Shown here: piece after piece, positions 54,200 through 62,787 of the stretch | How positions within the stretch are numbered: the stretch's first letter is position 1 | Layout of the letters: each line of letters begins with the position of its first letter | From: Candidatus Zixiibacteriota bacterium | GTDB lineage: Bacteria > Zixibacteria > MSB-5A5 > GN15 > FEB-12 | Direction: 5' to 3' | DNA length: 64,000 nt | NCBI GenBank assembly: GCA_024280215.1 | Contig: JAJRQO010000021.1 | Coordinates: forward strand, 91,827 to 155,826 | Notes under the pieces: model-generated | The model's database searches: none | Told to the model about the DNA's origin: nothing | Seen by the model: only the letters and a program-made list of their open reading frames with translations | Made by a program: the position numbers and the translations under genes

Positions 54200-55291
54200 A
54201 TGTCATCTACAAAAATTGCAATTTTAAACTCACGGCAAGGCTTATACCCTTGCCGTTTGCATGAATGGGTTAAACAAACTCTCAAAGTTCTTCACTCGCT
54301 ACGAAAGTCAGAAACAATTATTGTTTCATCTATTGGTATGTCGACATGGGACATAGTCACAATTATCGCATCAAAATTACAGCTTCGTTTAGAACTTCAT
54401 ATACAACAATCCGAAAATATTTCAGATGAAAACATGAAAAATATTATTGTTAGAGAGTACAACCTAAACTCATCTCTTGTATCGTTTATTATGATAGATA
54501 AAAATGAATATAATAAATTTCAAATAGCCAGAGATATATCAATTTTAGATTCAGCGGAAAGACTCATTCCAATTTCTGTTCGACCGAATGGAAATTTAGA
54601 AAAACTTCTTCTTACACATGACAAAAAAACAGACAACTCCTTTCAGCTACCATATAAGAAAAAAAGAGATAAAATATCATACACTCTAAAAGAAAATGAG
54701 TCAAACCCAATAATAAGAACTATCAAAGATACATATATTTGCCATTGGACAAGAACCTCAAAATCAAAATACAACCACGAACGGGAATATGATTTCTACA
54801 ATAAAATTCTACAATCAGATTTATATCCACGGACTGCAATTCAAAATTTATTACATATAATCGAGCATCAAACTATTTATGCAACCGCTACTCATATGTC
54901 ACAAAACATTCCGACAGTCTCTTTTACATCACTTACTCCAATAGAGATGATACCTCTTTTCAAATGGCGAAGTCGTTATAGTGAGATGTCATTTGAACCG
55001 TATGGCATTGGTATAAAAAAAGAAGTCACTTTCAGCAATAATATTCAAGAAGTTATCTACTATGACAAAACTCAAAAAAATATATTTACTGAATCAGATG
55101 AAGAAATCTGGCTTACACAATCAAATGGGATTGTTACAAATTGGGAGAAAGAATGCGAACTTCGTCACTTGGGTAATTTTAATTTCTCGAATATATCAGT
55201 TGAAAATATCCTGCTTTTTACTCGTTATAAAAAAGAAGCCAGTCAACTTCATGAGTTAACCGGCTATAAAACTATCTCTTTTGAAATCTAA
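54200..55291 (+). CDS. unknown protein co-transcribed with the metal transporter
   Basis: A 363-residue soluble protein I do not recognise. The first ~150 residues look alpha/beta (KIAILNSRQGLYPCRLHEWVKQTLKVLHSLR…ETIIVSSIGMSTWDIVTIIASKLQLRLELHI), a Rossmann-like pattern resembling nucleotide-binding folds. The C-terminal half (WTRTSKSKYNHEREYDFYNKIL…RSRYSEMSFEPYGIGIKKE…EVIYYD…ECELRHLGNFNF) has conserved-looking Arg, Glu and His residues that may form an enzyme site. The ATG follows the transporter stop after one base, with AGGA overlapping the stop region. The three-gene unit ends in palindromic repeats. Confidence 0.7.
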   Translation: MSSTKIAILNSRQGLYPCRLHEWVKQTLKVLHSLRKSETIIVSSIGMSTWDIVTIIASKLQLRLELHIQQSENISDENMKNIIVREYNLNSSLVSFIMIDKNEYNKFQIARDISILDSAERLIPISVRPNGNLEKLLLTHDKKTDNSFQLPYKKKRDKISYTLKENESNPIIRTIKDTYICHWTRTSKSKYNHEREYDFYNKILQSDLYPRTAIQNLLHIIEHQTIYATATHMSQNIPTVSFTSLTPIEMIPLFKWRSRYSEMSFEPYGIGIKKEVTFSNNIQEVIYYDKTQKNIFTESDEEIWLTQSNGIVTNWEKECELRHLGNFNFSNISVENILLFTRYKKEASQLHELTGYKTISFEI

Positions 55292-55312
55292 TCTATTTAG
55301 TATTATTTGTTG

Positions 55313-55351
55313 TGTCGGGTGTTTTCACACTTTAGTGTGATACACCTGACA
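55313..55351. repeat. nested palindromic repeat, copy 1
   Basis: Outer stem TGTCGGGTGT / ACACCTGACA (10 bp, one G-U), inner stem CACAC / GTGTG around loop TTTA. It lies 21 bases after the unknown gene's stop and could also act as a terminator-like structure. Confidence 0.7.
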
Positions 55352-55361
55352 TTTCTACAAA

Positions 55362-55405
55362 TCTGTCAGTTCTCAATTCGCTAAAGCGAATAAGGAACTA
55401 ACAGA
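55362..55405. repeat. nested palindromic repeat, copy 2
   Basis: Outer stem TCTGTCAGTTC / GAACTAACAGA (one mismatch), inner stem ATTCGC / GCGAAT around loop TAAA (TTTA on the minus strand). The minus strand reads GTTAGTTCCT…GAACTGAC, close to the repeat at 61729-61770. Confidence 0.7.
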
Positions 55406-55420
55406 ACAATTAACATTGGC

Positions 55421-55439
55421 AGAACCACTAAAGGGTTCT
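55421..55439. repeat. short palindrome next to copies 1 and 2, possible terminator
   Basis: AGAACC / GGTTCT with a 7-base loop ACTAAAG, the last of three hairpins in a row. It lies 6 bases beyond the stop of the minus-strand subtilase and may terminate it, although no T-run follows. Confidence 0.5.
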
Positions 55440-55445
55440 TCCCTA

Positions 55446-58376
55446 CTATTTTAGTAATAACATCTTTCTACTTTGACTAAATGAATCTGTTGTCAGCTTA
55501 TACAAATAGATTCCCGATGCGACATCTGATGCATCCCATATAATTGTATGCACTCCCGCTTCGGCAGTTTGTCTTTGATTGAAAACTTTTTGTCCAACAA
55601 GATTAAATATTTCAAAATTATATTCTGTCGAATTAGGTAATTCAAACTGTATAGACGTTGTCGGATTAAATGGATTTGGAAAGTTCTGGTTCAGCGAAAA
55701 ACTTTGAGGTAGTTCACCTGGTCCAAAATCATCTCCGATATCTGTCACAAATCCAGCATAGGCAGATTCGGCATCCATAGAAGTTTGCTGTATTGCTGGA
55801 TATGTATCACCAGCAATCAGAGCAAAAGCAACCGTATCGGTTTGCCCATCCGCAAGTGAAATTTGAGCAGTTGTAAATTGTAATAAATCAGCTTTAGAAG
55901 TTTTAAATGTCTCACTACCGATGAATCCATTTGACAATGCAATCGCTTTATCGTTTTCTGTAAATCCATCCAATGCTCCGAAGCCTGGATCGATAAAATC
56001 ACTCGTTTCGGTAAATGATCCCGATGGTGACGGTTGTAAAACTTTTACTCCACGATAATTCATAATTATTCCCGAAGAATCTGTTGCAAGCCAAGAAAAT
56101 TTATCAAAAAGTTCATAGCCACCAACGTTATTCCACCAAACTGGTTCTACATCCCAGTTCATGTAAATACTCACATTCAAATTATTCACCGCAGCACCTG
56201 AATTGTTTCTTATTAAGTATCTCAAAATTAACAGATCTTGATATGGACCATAATCAAATGCATAACTTTGTTGTACCACTTCCAGTCCAATAGGATTCTC
56301 GGCTCTTGAATCAGAAAATTTTGCGTAGGTTTGTTGTGTTACTCCAATTTTAGGAGAGACAAATCGGATATCACCTCCAGGCATAATCTGAAAGTCGCCA
56401 TCAGGCTCTTGTGCTACATTGAAGACACCATCAGAAATCTGTAACGAATCCAATCCGATAAGCAATCCACCCTCATACAATTCATTTGGGCCTCCCGTAT
56501 ATCTAAATCCTCTTCCATCAACAACAGGAAATACAGACAGAGCATTAAAACCAAACGCTCCAAAATTAGAAAGTGAAAATTCGATATTACCGACATTATG
56601 GGTAACAAATGAACGAGATGTTTTTGGCTCTACAAGAAAATATATTTTGATTGTATCGGTTAGTTCATCACTTACTAATTCAACATCCAAAGAAAGTATC
56701 GTTCCAGCAAGCAGTGTGTCATCAATAGCAACATCAAATGTCGTTACTGCTCTCAAAGTATCACCCTCATTAATATCTCCTAATGCTGTAAATCCTGAGA
56801 TGACATGTAAGGCAGAATTCAAACCTATAATAGTTGCAGAGACATTTGATGCCAACGCACCCGTATTTTGAATTACGATTGTTCCAACAACTGTATCACC
56901 TGCAACAATCGGCGGTGTATCAAATGAATAGAGTGCAAAATTTGGAGTTGTATTCACAGCAGACAAAGCAGTCAAAGCAGCTACACAATCAATCCTACCC
57001 CATCCGTAATCATTATCTGGTCCTACACTTCCCATATCTATAGCAGATGTCAATATTGCTTCTTTAATTTCAGCAACGGTAGCATTTGGGTTCTTCTGAC
57101 GCAACAATGCCACCAACCCAGAAACATGTGGTGCCGCCATAGATGTACCAGTACTCACAGAATATAAACCATTTGGCATAGTAGATCTCACAGTTACACC
57201 AGGTGCTGAAACATTTGGCTTAATCTTCCCTAATGGACAGATTGACGGACCACGTGAAGAAAGATTATTGATGAGTCCTGTCGTATGGTCGAGATTTCCA
57301 ACCGCAAAACAATCAAGAGAGTCATTGGCACGATTGGCAGGATTTCGAATCGTAGATGCACCACTAGTTCCTTCATTGCCAGCAGCAAAGATATTGACCG
57401 TTCCCAAAGCTTCTGAATTCTCAATCAAATCATAAAAAATATTTTTACAATCAATGTTAGGCACTCCCCAACTATGATTAATAACATCAGGTAAATCGTC
57501 TATTGTATTTGGGTTGCCATCAGGATCAGCCGCCCATTCAAAGGCATCAATGATAGATGCATACACGTCGATGACCGCAGCAGAAATCCATTTTGCCTCT
57601 GGAGCGACACCAACCGTATCACCCGTAAGGGTATCAATACCAACCATCAACCCCATAGTGTGAGTTCCATGATACCTGCAAACCGAACCGATACAATTAG
57701 TAAAACTATGTGGAGCTAAAACTTTTAATGAGGGATCAAACCATGCTGCCAACGAGTCGCCATCAAGACCTTTCCAACTATGCTTCAAAGCAGGGTGTTC
57801 CCCGTCTACTCCTGTATCAAATGAACAGACAACTGAACCAGCACCCGTAAACCCCATACCCCATGCGACTGGAGCATTGATGTACGTCAGGTTAGACTCT
57901 ATACCAGCAGTAGCTTTTGATGAACTTGTTTTCACATCCTCTGGTTCAATCGAAACCAACTGAGGGATTGTTTGTATTTTTATAATATCAGAGCGACTCG
58001 ATAGTTTTTCAATTTCCACAACAGACAACTCAACATCTATTATATTCACCATCCAATGAGGTTTAATGTTTTGAACAGAAGTTTGAGGCAGCCCATGTAA
58101 ATAGTTGAGCAAAGATTGTTGAGCTTGCTCGTGCGAATTTTTCAGACTTCCGACAACAGCGGTATACCGCTCTGCACGTGATTGTCTGGCTGCCGTACTC
58201 ATTGAATGAATCAGTCTTTTATCAACAACCTTGGGAAGCTCAAGCCACACACGAATGAGTTGATTCGATTGTGTAAGGTTCATCTGCGCCTGTAATTCTT
58301 CTGATATTTCAGATGAGAATCCTGTTAATGGTAAACTTATAAATATTATGACAAGAATTGTTCGTAAAAATCGCAT
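55446..58376 (-). CDS. secreted subtilisin-like serine protease with T9SS sorting domain
   Basis: A 976-residue exported S8 protease. Signal peptide 1-22, then an inhibitor-like propeptide (~25-145). The catalytic domain (~165-470) has Asp187 (CSFDTGVDG), His239 (YHGTHTMG), oxyanion Asn334 (AAGNEG) and nucleophile Ser412 (STGTSMAAPHVSGLVALL), all intact. Residues ~475-590 form an Ig-like beta domain (PPIVAGDTVVGTIVIQNTGALASNVSA). A further unassigned region follows (~600-885), and the last ~85 residues are the T9SS tail (QNFPNPFNPTTSIQFELP…GIYLYKLTTDSFSQSRKMLLLK). Likely surface-attached or released; a role in nutrient proteolysis. Confidence 0.94.
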   Translation of the reverse strand: MRFLRTILVIIFISLPLTGFSSEISEELQAQMNLTQSNQLIRVWLELPKVVDKRLIHSMSTAARQSRAERYTAVVGSLKNSHEQAQQSLLNYLHGLPQTSVQNIKPHWMVNIIDVELSVVEIEKLSSRSDIIKIQTIPQLVSIEPEDVKTSSSKATAGIESNLTYINAPVAWGMGFTGAGSVVCSFDTGVDGEHPALKHSWKGLDGDSLAAWFDPSLKVLAPHSFTNCIGSVCRYHGTHTMGLMVGIDTLTGDTVGVAPEAKWISAAVIDVYASIIDAFEWAADPDGNPNTIDDLPDVINHSWGVPNIDCKNIFYDLIENSEALGTVNIFAAGNEGTSGASTIRNPANRANDSLDCFAVGNLDHTTGLINNLSSRGPSICPLGKIKPNVSAPGVTVRSTMPNGLYSVSTGTSMAAPHVSGLVALLRQKNPNATVAEIKEAILTSAIDMGSVGPDNDYGWGRIDCVAALTALSAVNTTPNFALYSFDTPPIVAGDTVVGTIVIQNTGALASNVSATIIGLNSALHVISGFTALGDINEGDTLRAVTTFDVAIDDTLLAGTILSLDVELVSDELTDTIKIYFLVEPKTSRSFVTHNVGNIEFSLSNFGAFGFNALSVFPVVDGRGFRYTGGPNELYEGGLLIGLDSLQISDGVFNVAQEPDGDFQIMPGGDIRFVSPKIGVTQQTYAKFSDSRAENPIGLEVVQQSYAFDYGPYQDLLILRYLIRNNSGAAVNNLNVSIYMNWDVEPVWWNNVGGYELFDKFSWLATDSSGIIMNYRGVKVLQPSPSGSFTETSDFIDPGFGALDGFTENDKAIALSNGFIGSETFKTSKADLLQFTTAQISLADGQTDTVAFALIAGDTYPAIQQTSMDAESAYAGFVTDIGDDFGPGELPQSFSLNQNFPNPFNPTTSIQFELPNSTEYNFEIFNLVGQKVFNQRQTAEAGVHTIIWDASDVASGIYLYKLTTDSFSQSRKMLLLK

Positions 58377-58536
58377 ATTTTTCTCCAGTACTATATTGAC
58401 GAAAGATGTTGTCAGTCGTTTAAATCTTTATACTCTTTAAAATAGCTATCTTTTGAAAAAAGAACAGGGAAAAATTTGATTTTTGAGTATAAATCACATA
58501 CTATTTAGACAAAGTTATTTTAAGAAGGATTAACTC

Positions 58537-59049
58537 ATGAATTTTAAAGATTTAGATAAAGAACAACTTTTAGGAGTAATTGAAGATTTTTCAAAAAACT
58601 GGCTTGCCCATGATGGTCTCTGGTTTCAGGCTGTCGAACGTGGTAGTGACATGAAAACCGCTATTCAGTATGACTCCGAAGCATGGGAAAAGTTCACGAT
58701 AATCGAAGCAAAACGAATCATGAAACGTCATAACATAGCCGAGAACTCAGGCTTGGACGGACTTAAAAAAGCTCTCGGTTTCAGACTCTATGCTGCTATC
58801 AATGTACAAGCGATTAAAAATGAAACCGACAATTCATTTGAATTTTACATGATTGAGTGTCGGGTACAGACAGCCCGTGTCAGAAAAAATATGCCTCTCT
58901 TCCCATGTAAAGAAGTTGGCATTGTCGAATACACAGGCTTTGCCAAAACTATCGACCCACGAATTAAAACCGAAGTCATCTGTTGCCCTCCAGATTTAGA
59001 GGCTGGCGATAAATTCTACTGTGGTTGGAAATTCAGCATTGATGAATAA
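58537..59049 (+). CDS. conserved hypothetical protein (DUF6125-like)
   Basis: A 170-residue soluble protein. The N-terminus NWLAHDGLWFQAVE…SEAWEKFTIIEAKRIMKRH and a C-terminal part with several Cys (IECRVQTARVRKN, FPCKEVGIVEY, CCPPDLEAGDKFYCGWKFSI) resemble a family I know as DUF6125, whose function is unknown. The Cys set could hold a metal or cluster. AAGGAT precedes the ATG. It stands alone, followed by a palindromic repeat and a bidirectional terminator. Confidence 0.65.
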   Translation: MNFKDLDKEQLLGVIEDFSKNWLAHDGLWFQAVERGSDMKTAIQYDSEAWEKFTIIEAKRIMKRHNIAENSGLDGLKKALGFRLYAAINVQAIKNETDNSFEFYMIECRVQTARVRKNMPLFPCKEVGIVEYTGFAKTIDPRIKTEVICCPPDLEAGDKFYCGWKFSIDE

Positions 59050-59059
59050 TAATTTGTAG

Positions 59060-59101
59060 GTCGCGTTCCAAGCAACTTGTTTACAAGTTGCAGAACCCGA
59101 C
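59060..59101. repeat. nested palindromic repeat, copy 3
   Basis: Outer stem GTCGCGTTC / GAACCCGAC (one mismatch), inner stem GCAACTTG / CAAGTTGC (8 bp, perfect) around loop TTTA. It begins 11 bases after a stop codon, and GTAG directly precedes it, as in REP elements. Confidence 0.75.
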
Positions 59102-59123
59102 AGTATTATAAATTATGTGCAAT

Positions 59124-59161
59124 AAAAAAAGTCACCCATCTTACCGACAGGTGACTTTTTT
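59124..59161. terminator. bidirectional rho-independent terminator
   Basis: Stem AAAAAAGTCACC / GGTGACTTTTTT (12 bp) with a 13-base loop between convergent genes; A- and T-runs are on both sides. Confidence 0.92.
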
Positions 59162-59180
59162 ATTATATTTTACTGTGCAT

Positions 59181-59200
59181 GGCAGACGTCCTCGTCTGCC
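59181..59200. repeat. short perfect hairpin GGCAGACG-TCCT-CGTCTGCC
   Basis: An 8-bp GC-rich stem in an AT-rich spacer, 16 bases before the 3' end of the epimerase gene. It looks like a small dispersed palindrome; no T-run on either side. Confidence 0.6.
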
Positions 59201-59215
59201 TTAAGATAATATCTT

Positions 59216-60151
59216 CTACAATCCTAACTGCTTCCGATAATACTCAACTGTCCGACGGACACCTTCTTTAAATTCTACTTCAGGTTCATAACCAAACTTT
59301 GCAAGCTTATCAATCGATGCATACGAATGTTTTATATCGCCAGCTCGTTCATCTTCATAAACTGCTTCAATATCACAACCGATAATCTCACGCAAGATAT
59401 CCAATGTCTCGTTAAGTGTAAACTGTCCGTTACATCCGACATTAAAATAGTCACCACAGATATCATCATTAGTTGCCGCAAGCAGATTTGCCTGCACACA
59501 GTTGTCTATATAAGTAAAGTCACGAGACTGTTCTCCATCACCAAAAACTGTCGGTTGTTTGCCACGTAAAAATGCTTCGATAAATTTTGGAAAGACTGCC
59601 GCATAAGCAGAATTCGGATCTTGTTGTGGTCCAAAAATATTAAAATATCTGAGTGCCACAGTCGGGAACTTATACAACTCCCAATAGACTTTCAAATAAT
59701 ATTCGTTGGTAAGTTTTGTAACTGCGTATGGAGAAAGCGGCGATGGTCTCATCCCTTCATGTTTCGGAAGTTCTTCAGCATCACCATAAACTGATGATGA
59801 TGACGCCATAACCATTTTTTTCACACCAGCAGATTTGGCCGCTTCAAGCAGATGTAAAGTCCCATCGACATTAACAACATTGGATGTAAGCGGATTTTCA
59901 ACCGAACGAGGAACTGATGGAAGAGCAGCTTGGTGTAAGATATAATCAATACCTTCAACAGCTTTTTTGACAACCCAAAAATCCCGAATATCACCATCAA
60001 CAATTTCTATATCATTTATAACCGCTTGTAAATTATCAATATTACCAGTTGAAAAATTGTCTAAAACCCGTACAGATTCACCTTTTTCAACTAATTTTTT
60101 GGTTATATTTGAACCAATAAATCCGGCACCACCGGAGACTAAATATTTCAT
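59216..60151 (-). CDS. NAD-dependent sugar-nucleotide epimerase (extended SDR)
   Basis: A 311-residue enzyme of the UDP-glucose/UDP-GlcNAc 4-epimerase type (WbpP/GalE-like). The NAD site is VSGGAGFIGSNITKKL, DNFSTGNIDNL follows beta-2, the catalytic Ser/Tyr/Lys are in ASSSSVYGD and SPYAVTKLTNEYY, and RYFNIFGPQQDPNSAYAAVFPKF and GDGEQSRDFTYIDN are substrate-site motifs. It is paralogous to the epimerase at 49984-50940. It lies upstream of nothing on its strand except the terminator, with its own AGGG site; it probably supplies a sugar nucleotide for surface glycans. Confidence 0.92.
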   Translation of the reverse strand: MKYLVSGGAGFIGSNITKKLVEKGESVRVLDNFSTGNIDNLQAVINDIEIVDGDIRDFWVVKKAVEGIDYILHQAALPSVPRSVENPLTSNVVNVDGTLHLLEAAKSAGVKKMVMASSSSVYGDAEELPKHEGMRPSPLSPYAVTKLTNEYYLKVYWELYKFPTVALRYFNIFGPQQDPNSAYAAVFPKFIEAFLRGKQPTVFGDGEQSRDFTYIDNCVQANLLAATNDDICGDYFNVGCNGQFTLNETLDILREIIGCDIEAVYEDERAGDIKHSYASIDKLAKFGYEPEVEFKEGVRRTVEYYRKQLGL

Positions 60152-60271
60152 TTTATGTATCCCTATAAAGTAATCTATTTCATATAAATATCGGCAAAAA
60201 GTTGATTAACTAAATCTATAATGCATAATAACCGTATACAGCTTAATATGATAATCTACTGATGTCCAGTT

Positions 60272-61675
60272 TTATCTTTTAGAATAACAACAATATGTTA
60301 TCTCATCTGATGAAAAACACTTTATCTTTTCATACAATTTCATAAACTTGGATGAATTATAAAACCGAGAAATTGGACTATCGATATACAGCACCACCCA
60401 GTCAGGTTTATAATCAGCAACCAACTCAAAATATTTCCCTGACCTATTATAGATAACAGCTTCAGGCGAAACTAAACCGTCTCGGTCTAATATTTTTCGC
60501 TTTGAATAATAGCCGATATAGCCAATATCTTCAGCGGCTATAATTTCATCTTCCGATGTATGGGTGTATAAATAATACCCGATTTGTTTATGAACTTTCT
60601 CAAGATTGTGTTGAGATAATTTGTAATATGATACTTTCATATAAACCATAGGTAAAAGCAATAGACAAATCAGAGCAAATATAATTTTTTTATATAACAA
60701 AACTTGGAGTGTTTGATTTTGAATCTTTTCAATAAGAAAAATAAACCCCGCTCCAATAAATAGAAAATAAATTGGATAAATCGGAGAAACATACCATATA
60801 AAAAGAGCCGTATTACTCACTGCCAAAGGCAGAATCATTCCACCTAACCAAACAAGTGCCAACAATCCAAAGTTCTGTTTTTTCCAAAGCCAGTATGCAC
60901 CGATACCAGCAAGAAGAATTAAAACGATCCCGTAATAATTATAAATGTTTAATATCAGAAACAGCTTATCAATTATATTTGATGAACCGAATTGCGAATA
61001 CAAGGCAAGTTTGGCTGTGATAGAATTTGGTATGACAGAACCAAAATAATAATTTGAAAACAAAAACCACGGAGCGATTATTGAAAATGGAATCGCAAGC
61101 AGTTTGATAAGTTCTTCTCTGTTTTGTATGAGAGTTTTTATGCCTAACAATAAAAGCAGAAGAAACCCCTCTGGTCTTGTCAGCGATGCAAGCGTTGCCA
61201 TCCCCCACGCGTAGTAATGTTTTTCTTTATGTGAATAATACATCGAAGTTATAATCAAAAGCGTAAAAAACGAAGTCTCCATCCCTGCTGTATCAGTCAC
61301 TAACAGTCTCGGAAATAAGATATACAAAAGCACAGGCACAAATGCAAAATGGTTCATCCGAAGCGAACATGCAAACTTATAAATCAGAACCGCTGTTATA
61401 CCTGATGACATCAACGCAACAAGCGTCGCTGCTTGCTGAACTTTGAATCCGATAACATGCACCATTGACAACAACAACGTAAACAGAGGCGTCGTTGTAC
61501 CCAGAACATGTTCACCTTTGTTATAGACAAACCCGTCACCAATAGCAAGATTTTCGACATACCGAAAGGTGATGAATGCATCATCGAATGTAAAATTTGT
61601 CAACCAATGGAAGATAATCCGTACGAGTATAGTTGATAGAAAAATAATTGTAATTTTCTTCTGCATCAATTCCAT
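60272..61675 (-). CDS. GT-C fold membrane glycosyltransferase
   Basis: A 467-residue polytopic inner-membrane protein (about 10-12 helices). The first external loop carries NFTFDDAFITFRYVENLAIGDGFVYNKGEHVLGTTTPL, in which Asp31-Asp32 match the catalytic acidic pair of GT-C enzymes using polyprenyl-phosphate sugars; a soluble C-terminal domain (~residues 370-467, SEDEIIAAEDIGYIGYYSKRKILDRDGLVSPE) is typical of this group. It probably transfers a sugar or mannose from a lipid carrier to an extracytoplasmic acceptor. The start may be the ATG at 61675 or at 61666; the latter has GGAA upstream. Confidence 0.82.
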   Translation of the reverse strand: MELMQKKITIIFLSTILVRIIFHWLTNFTFDDAFITFRYVENLAIGDGFVYNKGEHVLGTTTPLFTLLLSMVHVIGFKVQQAATLVALMSSGITAVLIYKFACSLRMNHFAFVPVLLYILFPRLLVTDTAGMETSFFTLLIITSMYYSHKEKHYYAWGMATLASLTRPEGFLLLLLLGIKTLIQNREELIKLLAIPFSIIAPWFLFSNYYFGSVIPNSITAKLALYSQFGSSNIIDKLFLILNIYNYYGIVLILLAGIGAYWLWKKQNFGLLALVWLGGMILPLAVSNTALFIWYVSPIYPIYFLFIGAGFIFLIEKIQNQTLQVLLYKKIIFALICLLLLPMVYMKVSYYKLSQHNLEKVHKQIGYYLYTHTSEDEIIAAEDIGYIGYYSKRKILDRDGLVSPEAVIYNRSGKYFELVADYKPDWVVLYIDSPISRFYNSSKFMKLYEKIKCFSSDEITYCCYSKR

Positions 61676-61728
61676 ACAAAAATATAGGAGAGTTTAATAA
61701 TGAGGTCAAGTTAAAGGAGTTTGTGTTT

Positions 61729-61770
61729 CGTCAGGTCCTGATTTTGATTTATCAAAATTGTGAACTGACG
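61729..61770. repeat. nested palindromic repeat, copy 4
   Basis: Outer stem CGTCAGGTC / GAACTGACG (one mismatch), inner stem ATTTTGA / TCAAAAT around TTTA. Its 5' flank GTCAGGTCCTGATT is the exact reverse complement of the 3' flank of the next copy. Confidence 0.75.
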
Positions 61771-61776
61771 ATATAA

Positions 61777-61819
61777 GTGTCAGGTCACAATTCTCTTTCA
61801 GAGAATCAGGACCTGACAC
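61777..61819. repeat. nested palindromic repeat, copy 5 (inverted relative to copy 4)
   Basis: Outer stem GTGTCAGGTC / GACCTGACAC (10 bp, perfect), inner stem ATTCTC / GAGAAT around loop TTTCA. Together with copy 4 it forms a head-to-head pair between two divergent genes. Confidence 0.75.
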
Positions 61820-61896
61820 AACATAAAATTATATAACTTGTGAATAGATTGTTCAAGTTTTATAATGAAAACATAATTTAACTATTGAGGAATTTT

Positions 61897-62787
61897 ATGG
61901 CTAAATATATCTATTGGAGCAAAGAAACAATTTGTGACTGGTCTTTCACTATTATTTACCCTCCTATAGTGGAAGAGACAAATCATATAATTAAAGAGAA
62001 ATTTAGAGATGGAAACTTTTTGTTTCTTAATTTTCTATTTGATAATAATTTTCAAAAAAAGTTTTCAAAACTAGGTATTAAGCACTCTGAATATACTCAT
62101 AAGAATAAGAAAACAAAATTCGCTTCAATTAGCTCACATGATATTGACGCTTTTAATGATGTTGGCAAATTTTATGAACATTCCTATATTGAAATTTCGA
62201 AATCACTCTCTAAAGAAAAAATTCATAATATTCCTGATTTAAACTACTCTGAATCTCTTCATTTTGGAGAAGATAAAAAAGTAATATCAATTCTAGATTC
62301 GTTAGAAAGTTCATTTCTATTCACTCAAAATGATGGAAGAGAAATTCGTTTATTCTCACGTCATGGTGATTTAACAAATAATTATTTAATAGAGTTGTTT
62401 CGATTTCATATTAAAAATTTAGATATTGAAATAAAAAATAAATTTTCTGACCAAATTATTCTAAAGATTGCTTATTTTTGTAAAAACACTAATGAAATTT
62501 CAGATAATATAATCATTGATTCTACTGGATTAGTCAAATTTCAATTATGGAATAGTAAAATTATTGATAGAGGACCTAAGCTAGAGGAATTTATTCAAGT
62601 GTGTAATGTTTGTATCAATAATGATGAGATTACATTTTCGGAATGGGGAAAAGTTTCTTCTAGTGAATTACCATCAAACATTGCTAACAGAAAAGCTGGA
62701 AAAAGCTGCTTAACATTTATGGTTGGTATATTACTAATTATAATTTGTTTATACTATCTGATTAAGTTTTTGATTGGGTTATTCTAA
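61897..62787 (+). CDS. unknown protein with C-terminal membrane anchor
   Basis: A 296-residue protein that I do not recognise. The body is polar and very Lys/Asn/Ile-rich, without a signal peptide; a basic KAGKSC segment is followed by one hydrophobic helix (FMVGILLIIICLYYLIKFLIGLF) at the extreme C-terminus, so it is tail-anchored with a cytosolic domain. I take the ATG at 61897 with GAGG 6 bases upstream; the TTG at 61885 belongs to that site. The AT-content is even higher than in neighbouring genes, and flanking palindromes suggest a recent arrival (inference). The stop overlaps the convergent symporter gene. Confidence 0.65.
   Translation: MAKYIYWSKETICDWSFTIIYPPIVEETNHIIKEKFRDGNFLFLNFLFDNNFQKKFSKLGIKHSEYTHKNKKTKFASISSHDIDAFNDVGKFYEHSYIEISKSLSKEKIHNIPDLNYSESLHFGEDKKVISILDSLESSFLFTQNDGREIRLFSRHGDLTNNYLIELFRFHIKNLDIEIKNKFSDQIILKIAYFCKNTNEISDNIIIDSTGLVKFQLWNSKIIDRGPKLEEFIQVCNVCINNDEITFSEWGKVSSSELPSNIANRKAGKSCLTFMVGILLIIICLYYLIKFLIGLF

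Noticed and set aside
56419-56871. A 150-codon plus-strand frame inside the subtilase gene
   Set aside because: Antisense shadow; the minus strand encodes an intact, motif-complete protease through the region.
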